This document shows, in pieces, positions 25,025-32,577 of a DNA stretch of 64,000 nucleotides; the first letter of the stretch is position 1; each line of letters opens with the position of its first letter. This DNA is from Desulfocucumis sp964643075 (lineage in GTDB: Bacteria > Bacillota > Desulfotomaculia > Desulfotomaculales > Desulfocucumaceae): contig CAZXQO010000001.1 in NCBI GenBank assembly GCA_964643075.1, forward strand, positions 62,001-126,000. The letters run 5' to 3'. The notes under the pieces are model-generated. The model searched no databases. It saw only the letters and a list, made by a program, of their open reading frames with translations, and was not told the origin of the DNA. The position numbers and the translations under genes were made by a program.

Positions 25025-27805
25025 TCACCATGCCTTGTTGCGCAATAACTCCTCGTCACTCATTTCATCCTGAATATCTGAAAAGGCAGTAGCTGTGCCG
25101 TTTTCAGGGTTTTTTAAAGGATTATTGGTGTCGGTGTGTGACTGTGAACCTGGAGAACCTTGGTGTACCCTCTCACCCCTATATGTATTTATATTTTTAT
25201 TATTATCATTTTCAGAGTCCTGAAAATCACTTAAGGGAAAGGCTAAAACGTTATCATGGGTTCTCAAGGTTCCCACATGCTCCCCAAGATTCAATCTCCA
25301 TAGTTGCGCCCGGCGTTCGGTTCCAGCTGATTCAATCCTTTTATTGTCAAAAATTCTATCTTTTTGTCGAGCTAACTTCATGCCGAATGCCGTCTTTTGT
25401 GCTCTTTCAGTAGATCCCTTACCCATATCGAAGCCTTCAATCGAAACCGCTAAAGGGAAAAGATCACTAACCCCAACAGGCCGGTTATTAAACTTCGCCC
25501 ACCATACCGCTACGAACTGTCGCCAGATCGTACCCTCAGTATCAGCCGCTTCATAGAACTGGAGCGCATTCTTCATAAATCCTTCGACACCGGCATATTC
25601 CAGAATGCCGCCTATAGTTTTTGCCCAACTACTAAAGGTTCCCAGATTCGTAACTTTCGCCGCTGGTTTACCCGCCCTTATCCACCCCTGAATCATCGTC
25701 AGGGCCGCCCAGATTAATTCTCCCCGATGTTCTGCTACCCACGCCTGTAGATCAGGGTGTTTAAAATCATTTCGTAGCCACGGTTTATCTGTGCTAGGCG
25801 TCAATCTGATGCGGATGGAGCGGCGGGCAGTATCCGTGGAAACTGTGACATTATTCCCTGTCGCCACCCATATCCACCGAATGGGCAATTCTATATTTTC
25901 ACTTTTCCCCAGTATTCTATCCTTCCAGACTGTAGCGGTTAGCGCGGCATCCAGCGTGCTTAATTTTAAACTATACACATTGTCTAATAATACAGCTGGA
26001 CAGCCTTGTATCAGCATCGACGTGATTGACTTGCGAAGCTCGTCGTTATCTTCAGGGGGCGGTATGACGCCGATTGCCCACCCCAACGAGATATACATTA
26101 ATACCTCTGCCAGCAAGCCCTTACCAGATCCTTGACTGCTGGCTTCAATCAAATGTAGCACCGTTGGACCTTCGACCATTGGCCGAACGAATGGTAGCAG
26201 CAGCAGCGCCATGGCATGCGCTCTGTCTGATTGACTAGCGAAGGGAAAGTCAATCAACAGATTATCAAGGATTAACTCTTTGGCGCAATCTATGTCTATT
26301 TGCATTGGTTTGGCTGGTACTTCCGGGATTACTAACCCGTCTGCCGGTATGTAATATGTTCTACTGCCCGCGTGATAACCTTTGGCAAGTTCAAGCACAC
26401 CGTCCGGGCCAAAGGTAGGCACACAGGTAATACTTTCCAGTGTGGGAAAAGGCAGCGCAGGACTGGCGAGGATGTTCTTGCAGATGTCTACAGGTGGCTT
26501 AGCAGGCTCTTGCTCACCTTTACTATTTAGCTTGAACCAATTCGCTACCCGCGCCGATTCGTACCTAACGCGGTCCAATGTGAGATTCCTAGTTGTCGGC
26601 TGATCAAGTTCATTAAACTCGATTCGCACCGGGCCACCATGTAAAAACAGATACAGATTTTTGCTGTTTGCTTTTTCTAACGCACCAATAGCCTGTTCTG
26701 TAACTGTCTGTAAATCCTGATATCCGGCGTTAATGCTTGGCTTGCCATTATCCTTTTTTAATGGTGCAGGCTTTAATGTTTCAGCCGTTTTCAGTATTTC
26801 CTCGGCAGCGTTTAAAGCATCGTCCCCGGTAATTACTTCAGGTGTCTTTCCGCCAACCAGTAAATCATCTAAACCCTTGCCATCAGCCTCGTCCCACGTC
26901 TCAAGTTCCACCGTAAAACCTTCCTTTGTTAAAGTGTTGATAGTATTTTTTAGCGCCCGTGCCACGGTGATATTGTGGCCGGCGTCCATATCGAATGCCA
27001 GCCTTACAATTTTTGCCTCTAACCATTTAAGTGCTTCAATCCCTTGTCGCCAAGCTCCAACCCCGGGAATAGATATTGTTGGAATACCACTCAAGGTTGT
27101 GAGGATATCACTTTTCAACTCACCCTCCGTCAGACAGAAAATATCCGTACTGCCACCTTCATACAAGGAGCGGTGCACATGGGCACCAGATCCAAGTCCT
27201 CCGTGCTTCTTGCTGGATAGATACAAATAGCGGGAACCATCGCCCTTGTCGTCGCGCCGGATTTTCAATGAGATAATCTGTCCATAGAGATTCCGTCCGG
27301 GGATTAGGAGTCCCGGGGGACCAGCTATGCTCCAAAATTGGTTATCCTCATCCCTTTTTAGGTAAATCCCTGGTACTGAAATACAGATTTCGCTGCCGAA
27401 TTTATCAATCAGTTTTTTAGCTATTTTTGCCCTGCCTTTCAGCGGCAAGGTTTTGTATCCGCGCCTCTGAATTTCATCCAGCGAAAGACCTCTGTGGAGC
27501 AAGTTTTCCCTGTGCTCTTGGGAAAGTTTTAAATTGTAAAGCAGGGAGCGATAAACTTTATCAAGGCTAACATGGTCAAGCGCTTGAATATTACTCATTG
27601 CCATTTCCGGCTCACTATAAAGTGACTCTTTATCAATTGATCGGTATAACCAAAAATCCATGCCTGACTTATCAACCTTATGTATGCCCCCTTCAACGCG
27701 CCTACAAATGGTCTGCTGCCCATCAATACTCCTTGCGCACCAATCTGTACTCCCGCATATCAGGCATGGTTCATTTACTGTTACATTTTTCCATGATTCG
27801 TTGAT
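25025..27805 (-). CDS. TOPRIM primase-helicase with N-terminal zinc finger
   Basis: Replicates the element: primer synthesis plus AAA+ helicase. The first ATG is at 27661, but the same frame runs upstream through a zinc finger (PCLICGSTDWC, then TICRR) typical of these primases, to an AAGGAGG site whose correctly spaced codon is ATC at 27803-27805. The full product would be about 926 residues. A DUF3854-type TOPRIM domain follows (CLTEGELKSDILTTLSGIPT; VRLAFDMDAGHN). The helicase has Walker A ASSQGSGKG, Walker B AVLLDNVY and sensor WVATGNN. Either a rare start codon is used or the ATG has been lost and a shorter protein is made. Confidence 0.8.
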   Translation of the reverse strand: MNESWKNVTVNEPCLICGSTDWCARSIDGQQTICRRVEGGIHKVDKSGMDFWLYRSIDKESLYSEPEMAMSNIQALDHVSLDKVYRSLLYNLKLSQEHRENLLHRGLSLDEIQRRGYKTLPLKGRAKIAKKLIDKFGSEICISVPGIYLKRDEDNQFWSIAGPPGLLIPGRNLYGQIISLKIRRDDKGDGSRYLYLSSKKHGGLGSGAHVHRSLYEGGSTDIFCLTEGELKSDILTTLSGIPTISIPGVGAWRQGIEALKWLEAKIVRLAFDMDAGHNITVARALKNTINTLTKEGFTVELETWDEADGKGLDDLLVGGKTPEVITGDDALNAAEEILKTAETLKPAPLKKDNGKPSINAGYQDLQTVTEQAIGALEKANSKNLYLFLHGGPVRIEFNELDQPTTRNLTLDRVRYESARVANWFKLNSKGEQEPAKPPVDICKNILASPALPFPTLESITCVPTFGPDGVLELAKGYHAGSRTYYIPADGLVIPEVPAKPMQIDIDCAKELILDNLLIDFPFASQSDRAHAMALLLLPFVRPMVEGPTVLHLIEASSQGSGKGLLAEVLMYISLGWAIGVIPPPEDNDELRKSITSMLIQGCPAVLLDNVYSLKLSTLDAALTATVWKDRILGKSENIELPIRWIWVATGNNVTVSTDTARRSIRIRLTPSTDKPWLRNDFKHPDLQAWVAEHRGELIWAALTMIQGWIRAGKPAAKVTNLGTFSSWAKTIGGILEYAGVEGFMKNALQFYEAADTEGTIWRQFVAVWWAKFNNRPVGVSDLFPLAVSIEGFDMGKGSTERAQKTAFGMKLARQKDRIFDNKRIESAGTERRAQLWRLNLGEHVGTLRTHDNVLAFPLSDFQDSENDNNKNINTYRGERVHQGSPGSQSHTDTNNPLKNPENGTATAFSDIQDEMSDEELLRNKAW

Positions 27806-27915
27806 GTGATTCGCCTCCTTGCAGGAAATTAGTATTGGTTAGTCACTACGTCCCTACGCAACGATATTTCGTTTTCCCTGCCGCCGTAGCAACGATATTT
27901 CCATGCGGCAGGAGA

Positions 27916-28188
27916 TCATTGTACCCGCCTGATTCGACCATGCCCCGTATCAGGTTTTTCAACCACTTTTCCTTCCTGCTCCGACATCCACAGATCCAGA
28001 CTTTCTCGCCGAAATAATACCCGACCTCCTGCATGACCTCCAGTGTGACCTCCTACGCGAATTGCAGGAATTTGTCTGCGCTTCACGAGTTCCAATATTA
28101 ACCAGTAGCTAATGCCTATATATTCTGCACCCTCCCGCGCGGTCAGCGTAACCCGTTGCCTGGCATTTTTCAAGTTTGCATCTGTCAA
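27916..28188 (-). CDS. Excisionase-like HTH protein with repeat-expanded wing
   Basis: 90 residues. A winged helix of the HTH_17/Xis type: LTAREGAEYIGISYWLILEL, then KRRQIPAIRVGG and RVLFRRESLDLWMSEQE. Between the wing strands sits GGHTGGHAGG, encoded by three tandem 12-base units starting GGAGGTC. The position next to the primase and the HTH gene suits an AlpA/Xis-type protein. The second protein of this class is at 15942. Confidence 0.75.
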   Translation of the reverse strand: MTDANLKNARQRVTLTAREGAEYIGISYWLILELVKRRQIPAIRVGGHTGGHAGGRVLFRRESLDLWMSEQEGKVVEKPDTGHGRIRRVQ

Positions 28189-28234
28189 CTAGATCCCTCC
28201 TAACGTGCCACATGAAACGACTGTGACACCTTTT

Positions 28235-28438
28235 CTATTGCGCTTTACTGAGAACACGGGCATCTTTCTTTAACTCGCTAATAATCTGAAAAATTTCCTT
28301 TTTCTTTTCCGGTGGCAGTTCTTTTCGCAGCAGTCTAGAAAAATTACTATCATGCATCCCTAATCTAAGCGCAATCTGCCAAAGATAAACCCCTGAATTT
28401 TGGGCCATTTCCCTAATGTCTAAATTGCTTTGAATCAT
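28235..28438 (-). CDS. Small HTH regulator
   Basis: 67 residues: MIQSNLDIREMAQNSGVYLW, then QIALRLGMHDSNFSRLLRKE, a Cro-like HTH, and a basic helical tail (PPEKKKEIFQIISELKKDA). AAGGAGGGATGCAGA precedes the ATG. It is divergent from the gene at 28582 with about 100 bases between, so it probably controls the early switch of the element. Confidence 0.75.
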   Translation of the reverse strand: MIQSNLDIREMAQNSGVYLWQIALRLGMHDSNFSRLLRKELPPEKKKEIFQIISELKKDARVLSKAQ

Positions 28439-28451
28439 TCTGCATCCCTCC

Positions 28452-28480
28452 TTGTTATCATTGGAATGTTGTGGTATACT
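28452..28480 (+). promoter_or_regulatory. Predicted sigma-A promoter for the zinc-finger gene
   Basis: TTGTTA at 28452-28457, 17 bases, TATACT at 28475-28480. It overlaps the start region of the divergent HTH gene. Confidence 0.6.
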
Positions 28481-28544
28481 AAGTTTAACAATAACAACAA
28501 ATTATTTCAAACCTTAACAACCATTAAGAGGGTTATAAATAGGG

Positions 28545-28589
28545 ATGCATTTAAAAAGAGCAAGAAAAAATTCAAAAGGGGATGCGTAA
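28545..28589 (+). CDS. Possible 14-residue basic leader peptide
   Basis: MHLKRARKNSKGDA behind AGAGGG. Its stop overlaps the first codons of the 28582 gene, so the two may be translationally coupled. Support is limited to position and ribosome site. Confidence 0.35.
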   Translation: MHLKRARKNSKGDA

Positions 28590-29454
28590 AAGGATGCATA
28601 AAGATTTTAAGTTTCCCGTTGAGTGTAGTTTTAAACAAACCGTATTCCATAACGTTAAGCTAAAAGGTGATACATATATAAGCGAAATTGACGAAGAAAA
28701 CAGTTATCACGCTTATGAAGTTTTTAATTTCACAGATACAATACCAGCACTGGCAAAACTAGGAAGAAAAAAAACGATAAAACAACATGCCATCTTATCG
28801 TGGATTGAGCAATATGGTTTTTTATCAAGTCCGCCAATATTCTTTTCAATCCCAATTGCCGGAGATAATTTTTACTGGTTTGTTGAAGAGGCCAGACACC
28901 TTGCAAAGTTATGGGGAATTTATCGTGACATAGTAAACCGCAACGAAGACAATTTGTATAAGCTGGTTCGTTTTGAAGATGCTAAATTCTTTATACATGG
29001 AAGTGCGCAAACCAAATCAGTTATTATTGAAGAAGGTAATGCTCAATTCAGTACTAACCAAGTGTATTTTTATGAAGATATACCTGTAATAGAAAATGAA
29101 CCGCTTCCGTATTATCAGTACGCTGCTCTTTATTATTTGAAGGCGCAAGTTGAAAAATATCTCAAAGATTTACAATTAACATCTATGAAGCAAGAAGTAA
29201 TATCCCTTCCAAGACAGGATGACATAAAAGCCACTCCTATATTAAGACCGGCAAACCTCCTTCAAGCAATTTATCTGCAGTTTTTTATAATCTTAAGTGG
29301 CGACAATAATAGAAAGGTTTGCAAAATATGTGGCGATCTTTTTAAACCCAACAGAAGAGACGAAAAATACTGTTCCAGTAGATGCAGAAAAACAGGTAAA
29401 AGTCAGCGACATAGAGATAATATAGCAAGCAAATCCAAAGAGAGGGAAAAATAA
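28582..29454 (+). CDS. Hypothetical protein with C-terminal C-x2-C / C-x3-C zinc finger
   Basis: 290 residues (a second ATG at 28594 is equally possible). The first 220 residues are alpha/beta without recognised motif (TDTIPALAKLGRKKTIKQHA). The C-terminal 50 residues hold CKICGDLFKPNRRDEKYCSS with a further Cys (SRCRK), a CGNR-like or related zinc finger, and a strongly basic tail. It probably binds nucleic acid. It is AT-rich and lies between the regulator and the integrase, a usual site for cargo or immunity genes in such islands; function is not known. Confidence 0.65.
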   Translation: MRKRMHKDFKFPVECSFKQTVFHNVKLKGDTYISEIDEENSYHAYEVFNFTDTIPALAKLGRKKTIKQHAILSWIEQYGFLSSPPIFFSIPIAGDNFYWFVEEARHLAKLWGIYRDIVNRNEDNLYKLVRFEDAKFFIHGSAQTKSVIIEEGNAQFSTNQVYFYEDIPVIENEPLPYYQYAALYYLKAQVEKYLKDLQLTSMKQEVISLPRQDDIKATPILRPANLLQAIYLQFFIILSGDNNRKVCKICGDLFKPNRRDEKYCSSRCRKTGKSQRHRDNIASKSKEREK

Positions 29455-29566
29455 TAATAGCAAGTCACATTAAGAAAGGAGGCAATTCCTTTAGGTTGGT
29501 TTATATGAAAAAACGAGATGAAATTGGTTTGTTATTTTCCACTTTATGGTCCTTTTTCATGCAATA

Positions 29567-29586
29567 CGGTTTCTAAGACCGTAGGC
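29567..29586. repeat. tRNA anticodon-arm-like sequence upstream of the integrase
   Basis: CGGTTTCTAAGACCGTAGGC matches 17 of 20 bases of the tRNA-Trp anticodon arm at 10631-10650. The five-pair stem is preserved, and the loop would read CTA. No D or T arm accompanies it. Confidence 0.55.
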
Positions 29587-29729
29587 ATACCAGACTAAAG
29601 CATTGATATTACTGGTTTTCTGTGTAACGTTTTAAAAATGTGGTACATATTTAGGGACATTGGTTTGTTTTTCCCATCAATCTGCCGTAACATCCACCCA
29701 TAATCAGGAAGAAAAAGGAGGAAAAGTTA

Positions 29730-31001
29730 ATGGCATACGCCGAAGGTAAGGGAATTAATAAAAGGGGTCAAGCTGTTTACCGGGTTTATTATGATGCCCC
29801 AAAGAATAAGGATGGTACCAGGAACCAGAAGCGGGAAACTTATAAGGTTGATCTCCCGGCCAGGAAAATGAAGCCTGAAGACCTTGAAAAATGGATCACC
29901 ACCAAGGGTAAGGATAAAGCTATGGATTACGCCAAGTCCAGGGAGAAGGCAATTAATACTGTCGGATACAAGGAACCCACCAAGGAAAAATTCTCCGAAC
30001 TGGCAGAGCGTTGGTTGGAACTTCGAGCCGGGACAAGCCGGAAAGGAAAACGCCAGCCAAAAACCATGCTGAGATATAAAGAATTGCTTGTCCGTATCAA
30101 TGCTTTTTTCGGTGAGATGGAAGTTGCGGCAATAAACCTTGATCGTGTGGAAGAATTTTATCCATGGCTGGAAGAGCAACCCAAGAAATCACGGAGCGGC
30201 AAGGAAACCGAGGATACATTGTCCTCTCAAACCATTTGGCACCATCACAGATGCCTTTACAGTGTCCTGAAATATGCTGTGGAGAGGGGTTTACTTCCAA
30301 ACAATCCATGCGAATCCAGAATGCCATTAACGCCAGAGGACAAGGAAATTGACTCCTACACTGAAGATGAAGTATGCACAATCAGAACTCTGCTGGAGAA
30401 TGAATCCCTGCAGAATAAGGTACTGGTATCCATTGCGCTGGAGATAGGAGCCAGAGCCGGAGAGATTCAAGCATTGAAGTGGAATGACATTAACCTGGAT
30501 ACCAGAATGGTTAGCATTAATAAATCGTGGCAATACATACCTGGTGAACCCTGTTTTGAAAAAGTACCAAAGAATAAATCCAGTATAAGAGACGTTAAAC
30601 TTTCAGCCAGTACGATATTCCTTCTCAGGCAGCTTAAAGGGCAGCAGAAGGCCAAGGGAGAGGAATTAGGAACCAAGTGGGTGGAGATCGGGGCAGTATT
30701 CGTCAAGTGGAACGGCGAACAGATCCATGCCGGGTATGCTTCCTCATGGTGGCCCAAATTTATAAGGGGAACCGGACTGCCGGTTAAGAATTTTCACTGT
30801 CTGAGACATACCTGTATCAGCCTGTTATTGTCCAAGGGCGCGCCAGTGTTAGAGGTGGCTCATATGGTAGGTCATAGTGATGCGAATATGATTTGGAAAA
30901 AATATGGCCACGCAATTGAAAAGGCGCAATTTGAGGGTGCCAGCATCATGGAATCTATTATGAACAAGAAAGAAATCTACCAGGAAAAGCGGTCATCTTA
31001 G
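29730..31001 (+). CDS. int: Tyrosine site-specific integrase
   Basis: 423 residues. Arm-binding/SAM-like N region to about residue 200, then the catalytic domain with R242 (GARAGEIQAL), H356-x2-R359 (HCLRHT), H382 (GHSD) and the nucleophile Y392 (KKYGHA). Catalyses recombination between the element and the 3' half of tRNA-Trp. AAGGAGGAAAAG precedes the ATG. Its stop codon sits in the loop of an intrinsic terminator, and the right attachment copy begins 150 bases downstream. All catalytic residues are present, so it may be active. Confidence 0.95.
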   Translation: MAYAEGKGINKRGQAVYRVYYDAPKNKDGTRNQKRETYKVDLPARKMKPEDLEKWITTKGKDKAMDYAKSREKAINTVGYKEPTKEKFSELAERWLELRAGTSRKGKRQPKTMLRYKELLVRINAFFGEMEVAAINLDRVEEFYPWLEEQPKKSRSGKETEDTLSSQTIWHHHRCLYSVLKYAVERGLLPNNPCESRMPLTPEDKEIDSYTEDEVCTIRTLLENESLQNKVLVSIALEIGARAGEIQALKWNDINLDTRMVSINKSWQYIPGEPCFEKVPKNKSSIRDVKLSASTIFLLRQLKGQQKAKGEELGTKWVEIGAVFVKWNGEQIHAGYASSWWPKFIRGTGLPVKNFHCLRHTCISLLLSKGAPVLEVAHMVGHSDANMIWKKYGHAIEKAQFEGASIMESIMNKKEIYQEKRSS

Positions 31002-31017
31002 TGACCGCTTATTTTTT
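30987..31017 (+). terminator. Integrase terminator
   Basis: AAGCGGTCA / TGACCGCTT stem spanning the stop codon, then ATTTTTT. Confidence 0.85.
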
Positions 31018-31151
31018 GTGGTACAAAAAGTGGGACATTTGTTTCAAAAACGTTCAAAAATGTACCGAAATACTCCGAAGAGTGAAAATAAATAACCCTT
31101 ATATACCGGGCTTTTCCTGACCTAACCCAACTATTCCAAAACGCTTTTTCA

Positions 31152-31199
31152 GGTCTCCAAAACCGTAGGTTGCGTGTTCGAGTCGCGTCTCCCCTGCCA
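31152..31199 (+). repeat. attR: displaced host copy of tRNA-Trp 3' half
   Basis: It begins GGTCTCCAAAACCGTAGG, identical to attL over 18 bases, and ends in CTGCCA. The T arm GCGTG-TTCGAGT-CGCGT still pairs. It is not preceded by a 5' tRNA half. Confidence 0.9.
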
Positions 31200-31206
31200 G
31201 GAAAAT

Positions 31207-31242
31207 AAAAGCGTCCCAAGGAATTGGGGCGCTTTTATTTTT
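31207..31242 (+). terminator. Original terminator of host tRNA-Trp
   Basis: AAAAGCGTCCCAA / TTGGGGCGCTTTT stem with four-base loop, then ATTTTT, directly after attR. Confidence 0.75.
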
Positions 31243-31480
31243 GCCGTTTAGTTGCCATGTGCCGTTTTGGTTGACAGTTGGTTGACACTTTTCAAAAAAA
31301 TATGTAACACTGGGCATCAATTTATGATATTTTACCTTTCTCGCCGAAGCAAAAAATAAACCCCCGGCCTTAACCGGGAGTCATTTTTATCACGGCCCCC
31401 GCCACCTGACAGTGACTGCCCCGGCGCACTGTCTGTCTTTTTGCGGTCGCAAAGACCTGCCAAGCCAGGGCTCCCATAGG

Positions 31481-31750
31481 CTATTCTCCTATCGCCAACC
31501 TCAGCACCCGCTTCACATCCTTCCAGTCCACCGGTTTCCCTGCCTGGAAATCCTCAATAGCCGACAAGGAGTAACAACAGGCCAGATACCGAGACTGGCC
31601 TATCCCGAACTCGGATACGTCAGCAATAAAGTCAGGGCAAGAGATCACCGGCTCATTGCTGCACGGCTCTTTCATCTCACACCAGTTCTCACAGTTTTCT
31701 TCGTTGCCACAAAAAGCGCAGGCACATCTAAAACATTTTTCCGTCTTCAT
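31481..31750 (-). CDS. Cys-rich small protein, copy 1
   Basis: 89 residues with ten Cys in the first 60: KCFRCACAFCGNEENCENWC, then CSNEPVISC. It continues into a helical end (IEDFQAGKPVDWKDVKRVLR). Probably a metal-binding or disulphide-rich cytoplasmic or coat protein. A shorter relative lies at 35129-35296 (the first 30 residues align well), and each is followed divergently by a YjcZ-like peptide. Not recognised as a named family. Confidence 0.6.
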   Translation of the reverse strand: MKTEKCFRCACAFCGNEENCENWCEMKEPCSNEPVISCPDFIADVSEFGIGQSRYLACCYSLSAIEDFQAGKPVDWKDVKRVLRLAIGE

Positions 31751-31776
31751 TAAAAACCAAACTCCTTACTCTTCAT

Positions 31777-31812
31777 TTTGTAACACTTTTTCCTTTGACC
31801 CATATTATGGTA
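31777..31812 (+). promoter_or_regulatory. Conserved promoter-like block, copy 1 (sigma-K-like)
   Basis: TTTGTAACACTTTTTCCTTT then GACCCATATTATGG. The same block occurs at 35359-35395 with CATATTATA, which fits the sigma-K -10 pattern CATANNNTA. Conservation between the copies supports it; the sigma factor is inferred. Confidence 0.5.
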
Positions 31813-31836
31813 TTAAATACCAAAGGAGGCTTTCCC

Positions 31837-31893
31837 ATGGGCGGACTTTTGCCGTTGCTATTACTGTTTTTACTATTTCGACGTCGTGGATAA
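31837..31893 (+). CDS. 18-residue membrane peptide
   Basis: MGGLLPLLLLFLLFRRRG behind AAAGGAGG with correct spacing. The product is a single hydrophobic helix with a basic end, similar in style to tiny sporulation membrane peptides. It precedes the YjcZ-like gene by 41 bases on the same strand. It has no counterpart in copy 2 of the cassette. Confidence 0.5.
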   Translation: MGGLLPLLLLFLLFRRRG

Positions 31894-31934
31894 TTAAAAT
31901 AAGCAGAAGAAATAAAGTTAAGGGAGGTAATATA

Positions 31935-32102
31935 ATGGGATTTGGTATGGGCGGGGGATATGACGGTGGCTCCGGTGGCGGCTGTGGCGGCGGCTGTAGT
32001 GGCGGATATCCCTACTTTGACGGTAGCTTTATTCTTTTCTTAATCCTGATACTGCTGGTTTTCTCCATGCCGTATTATGGCGGCGCTGGTTATAGCGGGT
32101 GA
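31935..32102 (+). CDS. YjcZ-like Gly-rich sporulation membrane peptide, copy 1
   Basis: 55 residues: a Gly/Cys-rich head (GFGMGGGYDGGSGGGCGGGC) and one transmembrane helix (FILFLILILLVFSMPYYGG), the pattern of the YjcZ family of tiny spore-associated membrane proteins. GGGAGGTAATATA precedes the ATG. An open frame extends upstream to 31656, but the ribosome site and the copy at 35429 fix this start. An intrinsic terminator follows. Confidence 0.75.
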   Translation: MGFGMGGGYDGGSGGGCGGGCSGGYPYFDGSFILFLILILLVFSMPYYGGAGYSG

Positions 32103-32151
32103 GGTAAAAAACCCAACCAACCTCCGGGTGGGGTTTGATAACGGCATAATG

Positions 32152-32200
32152 AAAGCCCCTGGAGCGAGGTCCATACAGCCTCCAACTCCGGGGGCTTTTT
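32152..32200 (+). terminator. Terminator after the YjcZ-like gene, copy 1
   Basis: AAAGCCCC / GGGGGCTTTTT stem; matched by 35561-35612 in copy 2. Confidence 0.7.
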
Positions 32201-32230
32201 ATGTAACCCGCCGGGTCACTTCCATATCTT

Positions 32231-32370
32231 TCACCCCATCTGGTCGATGTGCCAGAGCTGGAGATATTGCAGTTCTTTGAGCCGGCGCTGCAGCTGGCGC
32301 TTTTCGGTAGGGTCGGTGGTCTCTTCGATCTGGTTTGGGCAATGGCGGTTTTGAATTCGTCAGGGGTCAT
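32231..32370 (-). pseudogene. Small coiled-coil protein, copy 1, frameshifted
   Basis: Starts intact with GGAGAT and MTPDEFKTAIAQT, then a deletion relative to copy 2 (35643-35810) shifts the frame. The lost frame resumes as QIEETTDPTEKRQLQRRLKE and ends WHIDQMG with a stop at 32231. Translation in the original frame would run on into unrelated sequence to about 32029. Confidence 0.75.
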
Positions 32371-32577
32371 GGGGATCTCCAATTATAGTTTATGTACTGA
32401 AAAAGAAAAAAGCCCAGGGCAACCCCAGAGCTACTGCTTGAATCAGCTAAATACCCAGTATCATTATTTTAGAGATCAGTTTAGTAAACCCCATTCTTTT
32501 AGATTCTTATATGATGCTCTAATTTTTTCTTCTGTGGCTTTTCAGATCACTGGAGTTACCGTTCCATCGCCATTCCA

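Larger units (their letters stand above)
10632..31199 (+). mobile_element. 20.5-kb integrated element in tRNA-Trp (satellite-like or reduced prophage)
   Basis: Bounded by 48-base copies of the tRNA-Trp 3' half at 10632-10679 and 31152-31199 (43 of 48 identical; the first 18 identical), exactly 20,520 bases apart. The tyrosine integrase (29730-31001) abuts the right copy. Inside are HTH regulators, two excisionase-like proteins, a primase-helicase, iteron-like repeats and two terminase-small-subunit-like genes. No capsid, portal, large terminase, relaxase or conjugation gene is visible. This gene set and order resemble phage-inducible chromosomal islands. A decayed prophage is the alternative. 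Confidence 0.85.

Noticed and set aside
29496..29576. 26-residue hydrophobic frame (MKKRDEIGLLFSTLWSFF region) upstream of the integrase
   Set aside because: The ribosome site is badly spaced, the product is very short, and it overlaps the anticodon-arm-like sequence; not supported as a gene.
29567..29586. Suppressor tRNA with anticodon CTA
   Set aside because: Only an anticodon arm is present; acceptor, D and T arms are missing.
30998..31219. Minus-strand 73-residue frame with ATRTRNLRFWRP
   Set aside because: Antisense of the attR tRNA half and of the integrase terminator; not a gene.
31656..32102. 148-residue plus-strand frame ending in the YjcZ-like peptide
   Set aside because: The upstream part is antisense to the Cys-rich gene and intergenic; the strong ribosome site and the copy at 35429 put the start at 31935.
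32029..32382. 117-residue minus-strand frame
   Set aside because: Product of the frameshifted coiled-coil pseudogene reading on into antisense of the YjcZ-like gene.
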